This document shows, in pieces, positions 9,518-18,361 of a stretch of DNA of 64,000 bases. The translations under genes and the position numbers were made by a program. Positions within the stretch are counted from its first letter, which is position 1; the number at the start of each line of letters is the position of its first letter. The notes under the pieces were generated by a model. The model made no database searches. It was given only the letters and a program-made list of their open reading frames with translations, and was not told the origin of the DNA. This DNA comes from LZORAL124-50-18 sp051208045 (GTDB lineage: Bacteria; Pseudomonadota; Gammaproteobacteria; Pseudomonadales; Oleiphilaceae), in contig JBPJFY010000004.1 in assembly GCA_051208045.1 (NCBI GenBank), forward strand, positions 257,398 to 321,397, read 5' to 3'.

Positions 9518-10492
9518 ATGAAACTGAAAAACCTACTTGCAACTCTGATTGTGTTCAGCCTTTTTAGCATGCCCAGCCACGCGGGCTGGTTCGACTGGCT
9601 GTTTCCGCCATCCACTTACACAAAAACGAAATACCCGATCGTTATGGTGGGTGGGTTTCTGGCCTTCGATGACATTCTTGGCATTGAGTACTATTACCGA
9701 ATTCCCGATGAACTGAGAGAAGATGGAGCTGTGGTCATCCCGGTAAACCTGTCTGCTTTCAATGGAACCGAAGTTCGAGGCCTGCAATTGCTGAAAAAAC
9801 TGGAAGAACTCTCCATTGAGTATGGCACGAACAAGTTCAACATCATTGCACACAGCGGCGGTGCGACCACCGCCCGGTTTGCGGCGGAAACAGACAGTAA
9901 GCACATTGCATCCGTCACCTCTGTTCATGGCAGCAATGGGGGCGTTGGTATTGCTGACTGGATCAGTGATGTGTCTGACACATTGGAAAACAGCGGGTCA
10001 CTGGGTACTGGCACCCGCGATACTCTGGCAAATCTTATGAATCTGTTAGGCAAGGCCGTGGAAGTGCTCGCAGGCCATGATCCTAAGGATTTCCCACAAG
10101 ATTCACTGGCCATGCTGGACGACTACACGAGCCTCAAAACAGGTCAATTCAATAAAGATTATCCCGCCGGTGTTCCCAAAACACACTGCGGCGAAGGTGA
10201 TTATGTGGTCAACGGCATCCGTTACTACTCGTGGGGCGGTACGTCCGTGTTCACCAATGCACTTGATCCGCTGGATTACTTCTTCCTGGTTTCCAGCCAG
10301 TTCGACAATGACAAAAATGACGGTTTGATTGGGCGTTGCAGCAGTCACTTAGGGCAAGTGATTCGCGACGACTACCGGATGAACCATGTGGACGCCATGA
10401 ACCATATCTTTGGTCTCCATGGATTATTCACAACTGATCCCATCACGGTTTACCGTCAACACGCCAATCGCTTGAAAAAAGCGGGGCTCTGA
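9518..10492 (+). CDS. Secreted triacylglycerol lipase (family I.1/I.2-like)
   Basis: 324-residue precursor with a Sec signal peptide ending SHA|GW. It aligns along its length with my recollection of Pseudomonas LipA: STYTKTKYPIV near the N terminus and VYRQHANRLKKAGL at the C terminus. The catalytic triad is S113 in AHSGG, D268 in NDGLI and H290 in MNHVDA. Two Cys (224 in HCGEG, 274 in GRCSSHLG) match the conserved disulfide. Oddities: the oxyanion HGM is GGF (45-47) and the residue after the nucleophile is Gly instead of His. The ATG at 9518 is chosen because AGGAAAGG lies about ten bases before it; an ATG at 9485 is weaker. A terminator follows. The foldase it should need is at 12624-13706. 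Confidence 0.85.
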   Translation: MKLKNLLATLIVFSLFSMPSHAGWFDWLFPPSTYTKTKYPIVMVGGFLAFDDILGIEYYYRIPDELREDGAVVIPVNLSAFNGTEVRGLQLLKKLEELSIEYGTNKFNIIAHSGGATTARFAAETDSKHIASVTSVHGSNGGVGIADWISDVSDTLENSGSLGTGTRDTLANLMNLLGKAVEVLAGHDPKDFPQDSLAMLDDYTSLKTGQFNKDYPAGVPKTHCGEGDYVVNGIRYYSWGGTSVFTNALDPLDYFFLVSSQFDNDKNDGLIGRCSSHLGQVIRDDYRMNHVDAMNHIFGLHGLFTTDPITVYRQHANRLKKAGL

Positions 10493-10513
10493 TTCTCGGG
10501 TTCAGGCCTGCCT

Positions 10514-10544
10514 GGGAGAACCAGTCCTCTGGTTCTCCCTTTTT
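10514..10544 (+). terminator. Rho-independent terminator after the lipase
   Basis: An 11-bp perfect stem (GGGAGAACCAG / CTGGTTCTCCC) with a TCCT loop is followed by TTTTT. It sits 22 bases after the lipase stop and before the convergent regulator gene. Confidence 0.9.
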
Positions 10545-10557
10545 CGTTTTACACACG

Positions 10558-12003
10558 TCAAAAAAACGCCTTGGCTAACTCCCCCACCCTGCGAATGGCA
10601 CGCTCGCGCGTTGTGCTCCAAGCCTCTGCGTAACTGATGCGAATTGAATGCGGATATTTTCTGGGATTAGACGAAAAAATTTCGCCTGGAGAGACCAGAA
10701 TCCCCTCCTCCCGGGCCTTAATGTACAGCTCTGTGGCACGCACGGTACTCGGCAACTGTAACCATGCTACAAAGCCACCTTGTGGACGCGACATGCGCGT
10801 TCCTTCAGGAAAGGCTTCTGCCACCAGGTCCATCAGGCGATCACGTCTCTGCCGGTAGGCTTCCCGTGCCATTCTAAGATGACGGTCATACCCGCCATGT
10901 GCCAGCAGTTCCGCGACCGCCAGCTGAGGCAATCGAAAACTGGTCACACTCGTTAAAAAACGCTCGTATTCAATTGCCTCCTGATACCGCCCGGGAATAA
11001 CCCAGCCGATACCTAATTGAGGTTCAAGCGTTTTGGACACCGAAGAGCACAACAGTACTCGGCCTTCCGTGTCATAGGCTTTAACCGCTTTGGGGCGCAC
11101 ATCAGCATAACAGAGCTCACCATAAATATCGTCTTCAATCAACGGAATATCGTGCCGTTCAATTAAATCAACCAGTCGCTTTTTATGCTTATCCGGCATC
11201 AACGCCCCTACGGGATTGTTAAAGTTTGGAATGGTAAGAATCACTTTGATGGGCCATTGCTCCAGGGCCATTTCCAACGCGTCCAAACTAATGCCGGTCT
11301 CCGCATCTGAAGGAATTTCGATGGCCTTCAAACCCAATGCTTCCACCAATTGCAGGAGGCCATAGTAACAAGGCGATTCAACAGCGATAATATCCCCGGG
11401 TTTTGCCAGCGCTCTCAAGCAAAGCGCGATTCCTCCCTGGCATCCGGGAGTCACGACAAATTCCTCGGGGGAAACATGAACACCCGCATCCACCGCTCGC
11501 CGGGCGAGCTGCCGCCGGAGCGGCTCGTTACCTTTCGTAGAGTCATAGCCAATCCCCAAAAATGCTTCGTTCCGCACTTTCTGCGCAAATATTTTCTTTA
11601 ACTGATTGATGACCGGAAAATCCGAGCTGGGCACCGCAGCACCAAAACTCACAAATCTCGGGTGGCTGGAATCCCGCATGACCTCCATAACACGCTGCAT
11701 GGACGACACTTCCGCGGGCAGTGTGGACTCCTGATTTAACACCGGAGGCTTGACCGCTTTAGGCGCAGCTTGTTTCACGAAGTAGCCGGATTTGGTTTTT
11801 GCGTAGATCACTCCGCGATCTTCCAACAACCCATAGGCAGCAACGATCGTTGAAACACTCACTTGCTGAGAACGCGCGAATGCGCGAATGGATGGGAGCT
11901 TGTCTTCGGGGCGATAGACGGATTGACGGATTTTTTCCTGAATCTGATCCGCAATACGTGCGTACAACAATGACTCACTGACTGAACTGTTATCTTTGGC
12001 CAT
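10558..12003 (-). CDS. MocR-type GntR/aminotransferase-like transcriptional regulator
   Basis: 481 residues. The N-terminal winged helix is visible at about residues 12-80 (KLPSIRAFARSQQVSVSTI). The rest is an aminotransferase fold I domain with GCQGGIALCLRAL, NFNNPVG and the PLP lysine in SSVSKTLEP. Such proteins bind PLP and usually control a nearby PLP- or amine-related gene. The frame extends 75 bases upstream of the ATG at 12003, but the conserved N terminus begins there. The 368-base divergent region to the DUF1127 gene is rich in repeats resembling operators, so the DUF1127 gene and its own gene are the probable targets. pdxH, a PLP-synthesis gene, is 1.4 kb away. Confidence 0.88.
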   Translation of the reverse strand: MAKDNSSVSESLLYARIADQIQEKIRQSVYRPEDKLPSIRAFARSQQVSVSTIVAAYGLLEDRGVIYAKTKSGYFVKQAAPKAVKPPVLNQESTLPAEVSSMQRVMEVMRDSSHPRFVSFGAAVPSSDFPVINQLKKIFAQKVRNEAFLGIGYDSTKGNEPLRRQLARRAVDAGVHVSPEEFVVTPGCQGGIALCLRALAKPGDIIAVESPCYYGLLQLVEALGLKAIEIPSDAETGISLDALEMALEQWPIKVILTIPNFNNPVGALMPDKHKKRLVDLIERHDIPLIEDDIYGELCYADVRPKAVKAYDTEGRVLLCSSVSKTLEPQLGIGWVIPGRYQEAIEYERFLTSVTSFRLPQLAVAELLAHGGYDRHLRMAREAYRQRRDRLMDLVAEAFPEGTRMSRPQGGFVAWLQLPSTVRATELYIKAREEGILVSPGEIFSSNPRKYPHSIRISYAEAWSTTRERAIRRVGELAKAFF

Positions 12004-12062
12004 CCACTTATCCTCAGGTGTACTGCCAGATAGCGTAACGCATATTCCTGAAAATAGACAGA

Positions 12063-12094
12063 AGTACAGTTTGTTCAAATTTGAATATCTGTAC
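12063..12094. promoter_or_regulatory. Candidate operator with nested palindromes
   Basis: A perfect palindrome TTCAAATTTGAA (12074-12085) is flanked by GTACAG (12064-12069) and CTGTAC (12089-12094), its inverted complement. An imperfect second copy of the left part lies at 12204-12221 (TACAGTTTGTGAACTTTG). It sits 60 bases before the MocR gene start. Binding by the adjacent MocR protein is an inference. Confidence 0.5.
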
Positions 12095-12292
12095 CCTTAC
12101 ATTTTTAACATACAAACAGCCTATATCTATCTGTTATTATTGATATATTTATCATTATCCACATTTGTACCCCTTTTCTTGGCTATTCTTTGCACCGCAC
12201 ACATACAGTTTGTGAACTTTGTGAGGAGCACAGGCAGAACACAACCTCATCTGTATCGCTAAAAGATATTTTCTCTGATTCTGTATCCCTTT
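12087..12292. repeat. Four CTGTAYCC-type direct repeats
   Basis: Similar units occur at 12087-12098 (ATCTGTACCCTT), 12163-12175 (ATTTGTACCCCTT), 12249-12260 (ATCTGTATCGCT) and 12279-12292 (TTCTGTATCCCTTT), all on the plus strand, between the MocR and DUF1127 genes. MocR regulators often bind direct repeats, so these may be its sites. The surrounding DNA is AT-rich and probably carries both divergent promoters. Confidence 0.45.
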
Positions 12293-12371
12293 ATACGATT
12301 AATTTACCTTATAGCTATCCTTGAACATCCAAGGATTTACCTACTGGAATCGATACATAAAGGAAAACGCC

Positions 12372-12617
12372 ATGACAACACAAACCGTGACCCTCAGAAA
12401 AACAGAACCCTTTCGGTTGAAAAAGCACATCAGTGCCAGTGTGGCATCTTTGATAGCGGCAAAAAACCGCATTGTATTGGCTCGAAAAATGGCCAGAGAG
12501 CGTGCGATTTTAGCTCAGCTTCCCGACCACCTGCTGAAAGATATTGGCCTTTCTCGGTACGACGCTGTGAAGGAAGCCGAAAAAGATTTCTGGGATTTGC
12601 CGGCAAAGGGTCGATAA
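12372..12617 (+). CDS. DUF1127 (YjiS-like) small protein
   Basis: 81-residue basic protein. Its C-terminal half carries the DUF1127 signature: an Arg-rich helix, then LPDHLLKDIGLSRYDAVKEAE. AAAGGAAAA stands just before the ATG at 12372; an upstream in-frame start at 12321 lacks this. DUF1127 proteins elsewhere have been linked to RNA turnover and metabolic adjustment, but no function can be read here. It is divergent from the MocR regulator across the repeat-rich region, and it ends only six bases from the convergent foldase gene. Confidence 0.85.
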   Translation: MTTQTVTLRKTEPFRLKKHISASVASLIAAKNRIVLARKMARERAILAQLPDHLLKDIGLSRYDAVKEAEKDFWDLPAKGR

Positions 12618-12623
12618 CACGCC

Positions 12624-13706
12624 CTAATTGATGCCATGTTTATCCATGACAGCAACTTTCCTGATTTCCGTGGCATTAAAGTACATCTCTCGCAAGCGGT
12701 TGATTTCCGCCGCTTCGTCTGAGGGTGTCAAATTGGCCGAAACCAGTTGCAGCCTTTCGCTACGATAGGCTGCCAGTCGGTTCTGAAAATCTTTGCGCGC
12801 TTGGTCCAGAGTGGCAAAGCGTTCGGCTTTTTCCGTCCCCATCACTGCTGCCCGAGCGGCAAAAATTTCGCCCTCACTGGCGCCGGATTGGCGTAATTCC
12901 TGAATCTGATCGGCCAATTGCTCCCGCCGTGAGTCCTGATGACGAGCCTGGCGAATCGACTCAGGAAGAGACTGCGCTAATTCAAGCAACTTGTTCTCTT
13001 TTTCAACATTGGAGAGCGAGGGATCATTCAGCACGGTGAGTTTCTTAAGCGTGTACTGGTCAACCACCTCCTGTTCACCATAAAACGCTTCGGCCACTTG
13101 CACGCCTAAATAGGATTGCCGCAGTGCTTTAAGCCGGGCGAGACGATCTTCCAGGTCGCCCAAATGATGTGCATTCGCTGTCAGGGGGTTAATGTCGCCG
13201 AGCTCTGCCTGCAAATCGGCCACCGCCTGCTTGTACTGAAGGTAGCTTTTTAATATCGCCAATGCTTCAGATTTGGCTGGTTCACCCAGACTCTGAGAAA
13301 TCATTTCCTCCATCATGTGCTCCAGCGCTTCCAGGGAGCGTTCACCCACCGTACCGAGAAAGTAATCAAAGAACCTTTTCACCGACTTATCCACCAACAG
13401 GTGACCCTGTGAATCGACACGAAAACCACCATCCACATCGGTACCTTTCAAAGAATCCGGCAGGTCGGGGGAAAGCGAGGGCGCTACAGGGGCTTCCTGA
13501 CGGTCTTGAGCAGCCGTAACACTCGATGAGGAAGCGGATTCAGCGGCTTGGTCAATGCCTGTGGACAGTTGGGAAACGCTTGACTGATCATTTGCCCCGT
13601 CTTTTGACACAACAAATGCAGTCAACACGGCCCCCACGAGGATCACGCCGAGTGAGGTCCATAATGTCTTTTTGATCCTTGGCGTATTTTGACTACTCAT
13701 ACTCAT
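12624..13706 (-). CDS. lifO: Lipase-specific foldase (Lif/LipB/LimA family)
   Basis: 360-residue steric chaperone for a secreted lipase, anchored in the inner membrane with its body in the periplasm. One membrane helix (about 14-33) is followed by a Ser/Ala/Pro-rich linker to about residue 85. The catalytic mini-domain then shows SLKGTDVDG and the family motif RFFDYFLGTVGE. The remainder is long and helical with Arg/Glu-rich segments, as expected for the extended helical domain that wraps the lipase. In Pseudomonas and Burkholderia the foldase directly follows its lipase. Here the genes are split: the lipase is at 9518-10492 on the other strand. The partner relation is inferred from proximity and family. 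Confidence 0.88.
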   Translation of the reverse strand: MSMSSQNTPRIKKTLWTSLGVILVGAVLTAFVVSKDGANDQSSVSQLSTGIDQAAESASSSSVTAAQDRQEAPVAPSLSPDLPDSLKGTDVDGGFRVDSQGHLLVDKSVKRFFDYFLGTVGERSLEALEHMMEEMISQSLGEPAKSEALAILKSYLQYKQAVADLQAELGDINPLTANAHHLGDLEDRLARLKALRQSYLGVQVAEAFYGEQEVVDQYTLKKLTVLNDPSLSNVEKENKLLELAQSLPESIRQARHQDSRREQLADQIQELRQSGASEGEIFAARAAVMGTEKAERFATLDQARKDFQNRLAAYRSERLQLVSANLTPSDEAAEINRLREMYFNATEIRKVAVMDKHGIN

Positions 13707-13889
13707 CTCGACTTCTGTTCCCAGTTTACTCCAATGAATGGTTTAGCTCGTGTAACTTTACCAGTGTGCTCAGCGCCTTAATGTGTACCATTGTGCATAT
13801 TTGAAAATTACCCGCGCTTAAACTCGCAAAACACCCATTTTTTGGTTATTCTTTCGCCCATTTCCGGTTGCAGTAACACCTCACTCGTC

Positions 13890-14942
13890 ATGTCTGAAAT
13901 TCGAATACCACAAGCTCCCTTGGAGCGCCGCTTCTCCGTTGCCCCCATGATGGAATGGACGGATCGTCACTTTCGGTATTTCTGTCGCCTGCTCTCCAGG
14001 CGCGCAGTGCTCTATACCGAGATGGTGACAACGGGCGCCTTGTTGTATGGTGATGCTCAACGCTTTCTCCGATATTCTGCGCAGGAGCATCCGCTGGCGC
14101 TTCAGTTGGGAGGCAGCAATCCGGATGAACTGGCGAAGTGTGCCGAGCTGGCGGAGCAATGGGGATACGCTGAGATAAACCTGAATGTCGGCTGCCCAAG
14201 CGATCGCGTGCAAAACAACATGATTGGCGCTTGTTTAATGGCGCACCCGTCCCTGGTCGCCCGTTGTGTGCAGCACATGCGTTCAGCAACAGGCCTTCCG
14301 GTGACAGTGAAACATCGGATCGGTATTGATGATCAGGACAGCTACCCATTGCTTAAGGGGTTCGTGGAAAACGTCGCGGAAACTGGTTGCGAAACATTTA
14401 TCGTGCATGCGCGAAAAGCGATCCTTCAGGGCCTGAGCCCCAAAGAAAATCGCAGCATACCGCCATTGGTCTATGACCGTGTGTACGCATTGAAACAGGA
14501 TTTTCCATCCCTGGAAATTATTATCAATGGCGGTATTAATTCAATTCAAGCCTGTCAGGCACACCTGGAACAGGTGGATGGCGTCATGTTGGGCCGTGAA
14601 GTCTACCAGAACCCCTGGATACTTCATTCCGTCGACCAACAGATTTATGGGCAGCCCGAAGTAACCAGGACCCGGCACGACATCGTTGAACAATACCTGC
14701 CTTACATTGAACAGGAACTGGAAACCGGCACATCACTGGGCTACATCACCCGGCACATTCTGGGCATTTTTCATGGGCAGCCGGGAGGCAAGCGTTTCCG
14801 CCGCTATCTGAGCGATAACGCACACAAACCCGGCGCAGACGCGGATGTCGTCAGGGAGGCGTTGGCCCAGGTAATTCCTCTGTGCTCGCCGCCAGCGAAC
14901 AAAACTGAAAACTTGTTCCATCAAACAATCCGCGATCACTGA
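13890..14942 (+). CDS. dusA: tRNA-dihydrouridine(20/20a) synthase DusA
   Basis: 350-residue FMN enzyme that reduces uridines in the tRNA D-loop. Diagnostic motifs are VAPMMEWTDRHFRYF, YTEMVTTGAL, LQLGGSNPDEL, NLNVGCPSDRVQ with the catalytic Cys, VKHRIGID, FIVHARKA and NGGINS. The frame is open about 100 bases upstream, but the family N terminus fits the ATG at 13890. The last 92 bases overlap the 3' end of the adenine deaminase gene on the opposite strand, so both C termini share DNA. Confidence 0.95.
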   Translation: MSEIRIPQAPLERRFSVAPMMEWTDRHFRYFCRLLSRRAVLYTEMVTTGALLYGDAQRFLRYSAQEHPLALQLGGSNPDELAKCAELAEQWGYAEINLNVGCPSDRVQNNMIGACLMAHPSLVARCVQHMRSATGLPVTVKHRIGIDDQDSYPLLKGFVENVAETGCETFIVHARKAILQGLSPKENRSIPPLVYDRVYALKQDFPSLEIIINGGINSIQACQAHLEQVDGVMLGREVYQNPWILHSVDQQIYGQPEVTRTRHDIVEQYLPYIEQELETGTSLGYITRHILGIFHGQPGGKRFRRYLSDNAHKPGADADVVREALAQVIPLCSPPANKTENLFHQTIRDH

Positions 14943-16515
14943 GCTTAAGTTCCGGAATCACCAGCAGGGCCATAAATGATAGCGTCATAAACGGCGCATG
15001 CAACGGGCTCCCCAGATTCCGTGCCTGTTCATTCATCTGCTTATATTGGGGCCCGACTATTTCGCACGGTTGATCACTCATCAAACCGGCAATGGGCAGT
15101 GGCAGCGATGTCACCCCGGCAGAATTCACCGCTGCCAGCCCGCCTTCTGTTTTAATGACCTCATTAATCACGGTAGCCAGATGTTCCGCACTGCTCCCAA
15201 CAGCCACGATGTTGTGCGAATCATGGGCAACGCTACTGGCAATCGCGCCATCCTGTATGCCAAATCCGGTGACCAGCGCTACCGCTGGCTCACTCTCCGA
15301 ATAACGATTCAACACCACAAGAAACGCAATGTCCTGCGAGGCATCCGCTGCAATCCAGCCATTCGTTTCCGGGACGTGCCGTATGACTTTCCGGGTATAC
15401 AAACTTCCCTCTTTTACCTGAATCACCCGGCAGGGGCTCCCAGGGTGCGGTATCTGTAACTGTTGTGGAGTGACTTCCGACGCTACAAAGCGGTTGATGG
15501 GCGTCACAGGTTGACTGTCAAGCAGACACTTACCGTGTTTCGCCACAACTTGCCCTTGAATCCATGCAGTCTCCACAGCGAAGGATTTCAGGTTATCCAC
15601 CAACAGGGCGTCAAAGGAATCCCCCGCCTGGAGCAGACCCAGCGACAGACCGTAATGTTTGACTGGATTAAAGGTTGCCGCTCGAAGCACGTCCATAAGG
15701 GCATACCCTAAATTGATGGCACGAACCACCTCGTCTTTCACGTGACCCACCTGAAGGTCATCGGGGTGCTTGTCATCACTGCAGAGCATGACCGAGTGCG
15801 GATGTGTCTTGAGCAAGGGATGCAGCACATTGAAATCCCTGGCTGCAGACCCCTCCCGGATAAGAATGTGCATACCGGCGGCAATTTTATCTTCAGCCTC
15901 CTGCAGCGAGGTGCACTCATGATCCGTGGAAATCCCGGCGTGTACATATTTGGCAGCACGATCGCCTTTCAAACCGGGCGCATGACCATCCACAGGCACA
16001 CCAAACTCCTCCGCCAGGCTCAGTTTCGCCTTCACGTCCGGATCATCATTGAGTACACCGGGAAAGTTCATCATTTCCGAAACGTAACCCGCCTGACCGG
16101 AATGAAGCAACACGCGCATATCGTTCAGCGTAAACTCCGCACCAGCGGTTTCAAAGGCGGTGGCAGGTACACAGGAGGGCGCACCGAACAAGATCGTGAA
16201 CGGCGTCAGTTTGGCGCGGTCCACCATAAATCGGAAACCTTCCATCCCAAGTACATTCACGATTTCGTGCGGATCGGACACCGACGCCAGCGTGCCATGT
16301 GCTATTGCCGCACGTGCAAACTCATCAGGAATCAACATGGAGCTTTCGATATGTACATGGGCATCCACAAAACCCGGGATGAGATAAGGCGCTCGCGCTC
16401 TTTCCTCGCCAACCTCAACCACCTTGTCTATCTTTCCGGCGCTCAGGTGAACCTGTCCAAAAAAAACACGTTTTTTCACGACATCCACAATATTCGCAGC
16501 AATCGTATTCATCAT
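14851..16515 (-). CDS. ade: Adenine deaminase (AdeC type)
   Basis: 554-residue amidohydrolase converting adenine to hypoxanthine and ammonia. The metal motif GFVDAHVHIESSML, the conserved ASVSDPHEIVNVLG, VDGHAPGL, STDHECTS and CSDDKHPDDL are all present. The ATG at 16515 has GGAGAAAAGGAG just upstream. The protein appears to have a C-terminal tail of about 25 residues (after DRGLFDG), which is exactly the part overlapping dusA; a lost stop codon is possible. It feeds purine salvage together with the nucleoside phosphorylase at 39476-40216. Confidence 0.93.
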   Translation of the reverse strand: MMNTIAANIVDVVKKRVFFGQVHLSAGKIDKVVEVGEERARAPYLIPGFVDAHVHIESSMLIPDEFARAAIAHGTLASVSDPHEIVNVLGMEGFRFMVDRAKLTPFTILFGAPSCVPATAFETAGAEFTLNDMRVLLHSGQAGYVSEMMNFPGVLNDDPDVKAKLSLAEEFGVPVDGHAPGLKGDRAAKYVHAGISTDHECTSLQEAEDKIAAGMHILIREGSAARDFNVLHPLLKTHPHSVMLCSDDKHPDDLQVGHVKDEVVRAINLGYALMDVLRAATFNPVKHYGLSLGLLQAGDSFDALLVDNLKSFAVETAWIQGQVVAKHGKCLLDSQPVTPINRFVASEVTPQQLQIPHPGSPCRVIQVKEGSLYTRKVIRHVPETNGWIAADASQDIAFLVVLNRYSESEPAVALVTGFGIQDGAIASSVAHDSHNIVAVGSSAEHLATVINEVIKTEGGLAAVNSAGVTSLPLPIAGLMSDQPCEIVGPQYKQMNEQARNLGSPLHAPFMTLSFMALLVIPELKLSDRGLFDGTSFQFCSLAASTEELPGPTPP

Positions 16516-16685
16516 GCGTCTCCTTTTCTCCCATTCTGGCATACTCGTCGACACCAAGAAACCGAAACATGCGACCAGCCAATTGCTTTGCTGTGCATTG
16601 CTTATTAACATAAGGCGACGAGTACCGGAGACCGCCTGATGTGGCGAAGGTACTTCCGCTTGAGCGCGCTATATAAGGACCAATC

Positions 16686-17636
16686 ATGCCATCAAAACTC
16701 GCACAACTCAGCCAAATGACGACCGTCGTTGCCGATACCGGCGACCTGGAGATGATCAAGAAGTGGCAGCCGCAGGACGCAACCACCAATCCATCCCTCC
16801 TGTTAAAAGCTCTGCAACAGGTCACTTATCGACCGCTCTTGAAGGAAGCTCGCGAATGGGCGGCGAAACAGTACGAAGCTGAAGCCGCTCAGCTTGCCGG
16901 CGCTTCAGATTATCTCGCTGTGCGTATTGGCAAGGAAATTCTTGATGTTATCCCCGGCCGGGTTTCGACAGAAGTGGATGCCAGACTGTCATTTGATACG
17001 GCGCGTACCATAGAAAAAGCCAGGAAACTGGTCGATCTCTATGAAGCACAAGACATCTCCCGGTCTCGGGTATTAATCAAAATCGCTTCAACCTGGGAGG
17101 GCATCCGTGCAGCGGAACTGCTCGAAAAAGAAGGTATTAATTGCAATCTGACCTTGCTGTTCAGCTTTGCACAGGCGGTAGCGTGCGCGGAGGCCGGTGT
17201 CTTTCTCATCTCCCCCTTTGTGGGTCGCATTCTGGATTGGTACAAACAGCACGAAGGGCGAGACAGCTATCCCCCGGAAGAAGATCCCGGTGTTGTTTCA
17301 GTCACCAACATCTACAACTACTATAAGCAACATGGCTACGCGACCGTCGTGATGGGCGCTAGCTTCCGCAACGTTGGTGAAATTGAAGCACTGGCAGGCT
17401 GTGACCGCCTGACGATCAGCCCAGACCTGCTTTCCCAATTGGATGCGGACAGCGGCAGTCTCGCACGAAAGCTTACACCCACAGAGACTCAGACACCCAC
17501 GGCCGATCCGTTGTCAGAATCAGACTTTCGATGGATGATGAACGAAGATGCTATGGCTACTGACAAGCTGTCCGATGGCATCCGGCGCTTTGCAGCAGAT
17601 CAGATTGCCCTGGAGCAGCTCATCAAACACGCCTGA
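16686..17636 (+). CDS. tal: Transaldolase
   Basis: 316 residues, the usual length of TalB-type enzymes. It transfers dihydroxyacetone units between sugar phosphates in the pentose phosphate pathway. The Schiff-base lysine is in RVLIKIASTWEG, and other family blocks are DATTNPSLLLKA, NLTLLFSFAQA, ISPFVGRILDW and TISPDLL. It stands alone, divergent from ade. A short CGGTG/CACCG hairpin follows the stop but without a T-run. Confidence 0.95.
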   Translation: MPSKLAQLSQMTTVVADTGDLEMIKKWQPQDATTNPSLLLKALQQVTYRPLLKEAREWAAKQYEAEAAQLAGASDYLAVRIGKEILDVIPGRVSTEVDARLSFDTARTIEKARKLVDLYEAQDISRSRVLIKIASTWEGIRAAELLEKEGINCNLTLLFSFAQAVACAEAGVFLISPFVGRILDWYKQHEGRDSYPPEEDPGVVSVTNIYNYYKQHGYATVVMGASFRNVGEIEALAGCDRLTISPDLLSQLDADSGSLARKLTPTETQTPTADPLSESDFRWMMNEDAMATDKLSDGIRRFAADQIALEQLIKHA

Positions 17637-17671
17637 TCGGTGCAAACACCGCAGAGACGAAGTTCAGGCGC

Positions 17672-18361
17672 TTACTGCGCCTGGCCTTTTGCCCGCAGAT
17701 AGGGTCCCGGCAATAATCCCACTCGCTGGTTGTTCACCGCTGAGTAGGTCGCTATTTTTGACAGCCTGGGCGTGGGATCGCTGATTGAGCCGGCGATCTG
17801 CGTCACTACTGCAGAAACCAGCATGCCGCCAAGCCCGCCACCGCCATCTCCCGAAGACTCCTGCGCATAGGCGCGACCGCTCCAGAGTTCCAGGCCAGTA
17901 CGCGCATCCACCAGACGCCAATGGGATGAGACAACTGCGACAGATGACAGAACCTGATATTGCTGCCCCCAGTCATCAATCGTCACGTACAACACGGCAT
18001 CAGCACCAAATATGGATTGCAACTTATCCAGGGGTGCTGCATTCATTTCTGCCGGTGTCGGCAGACCATTATCCTTCATAAACTGGTCAACCAGCGCTAC
18101 AGGGAATACATAGTAGCCTTTTTCAGCCAGCGCTGAGGAAATCGAGGAAATGAAAATATAGGGCGCGTTGACCTCAACCGAGTTGTTCATGGGCGGAATG
18201 ACCAGAATCGACTGCGGATTGGCGGCCTTCAATGCGGAGTAGTCAAAAGGTTGTGTAGCACACCCGGTCACCAGCGCAATCCACAGGAACAATAACAAAC
18301 CATAGCCCCTGGAACCAAAGACCCTTGAACCATAGACCCTTTTCTGAATACGACTGCTCAT
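17672..18361 (-). CDS. DUF799 / GNA1162-family lipoprotein
   Basis: 229-residue lipoprotein. The N terminus is unusually long and basic before a hydrophobic stretch and the lipobox VTGCAT. The body matches the GNA1162 fold family (SILVIPPMNNSVEV near the start; DAVLYVTIDDWG; WRLVDARTGLELW). A Gly-rich loop (about 169-178) follows. It is the third gene of a CsgG-DUF4810-DUF799 operon, overlapping the previous gene by four bases. The three together suggest an outer-membrane or periplasmic complex of unknown substrate. Confidence 0.85.
   Translation of the reverse strand: MSSRIQKRVYGSRVFGSRGYGLLLFLWIALVTGCATQPFDYSALKAANPQSILVIPPMNNSVEVNAPYIFISSISSALAEKGYYVFPVALVDQFMKDNGLPTPAEMNAAPLDKLQSIFGADAVLYVTIDDWGQQYQVLSSVAVVSSHWRLVDARTGLELWSGRAYAQESSGDGGGGLGGMLVSAVVTQIAGSISDPTPRLSKIATYSAVNNQRVGLLPGPYLRAKGQAQ

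Noticed and set aside
15742..16608. A 288-codon plus-strand frame over the adenine deaminase gene
   Set aside because: Antisense to a well-supported enzyme; no family features, signal peptide or ribosome site.
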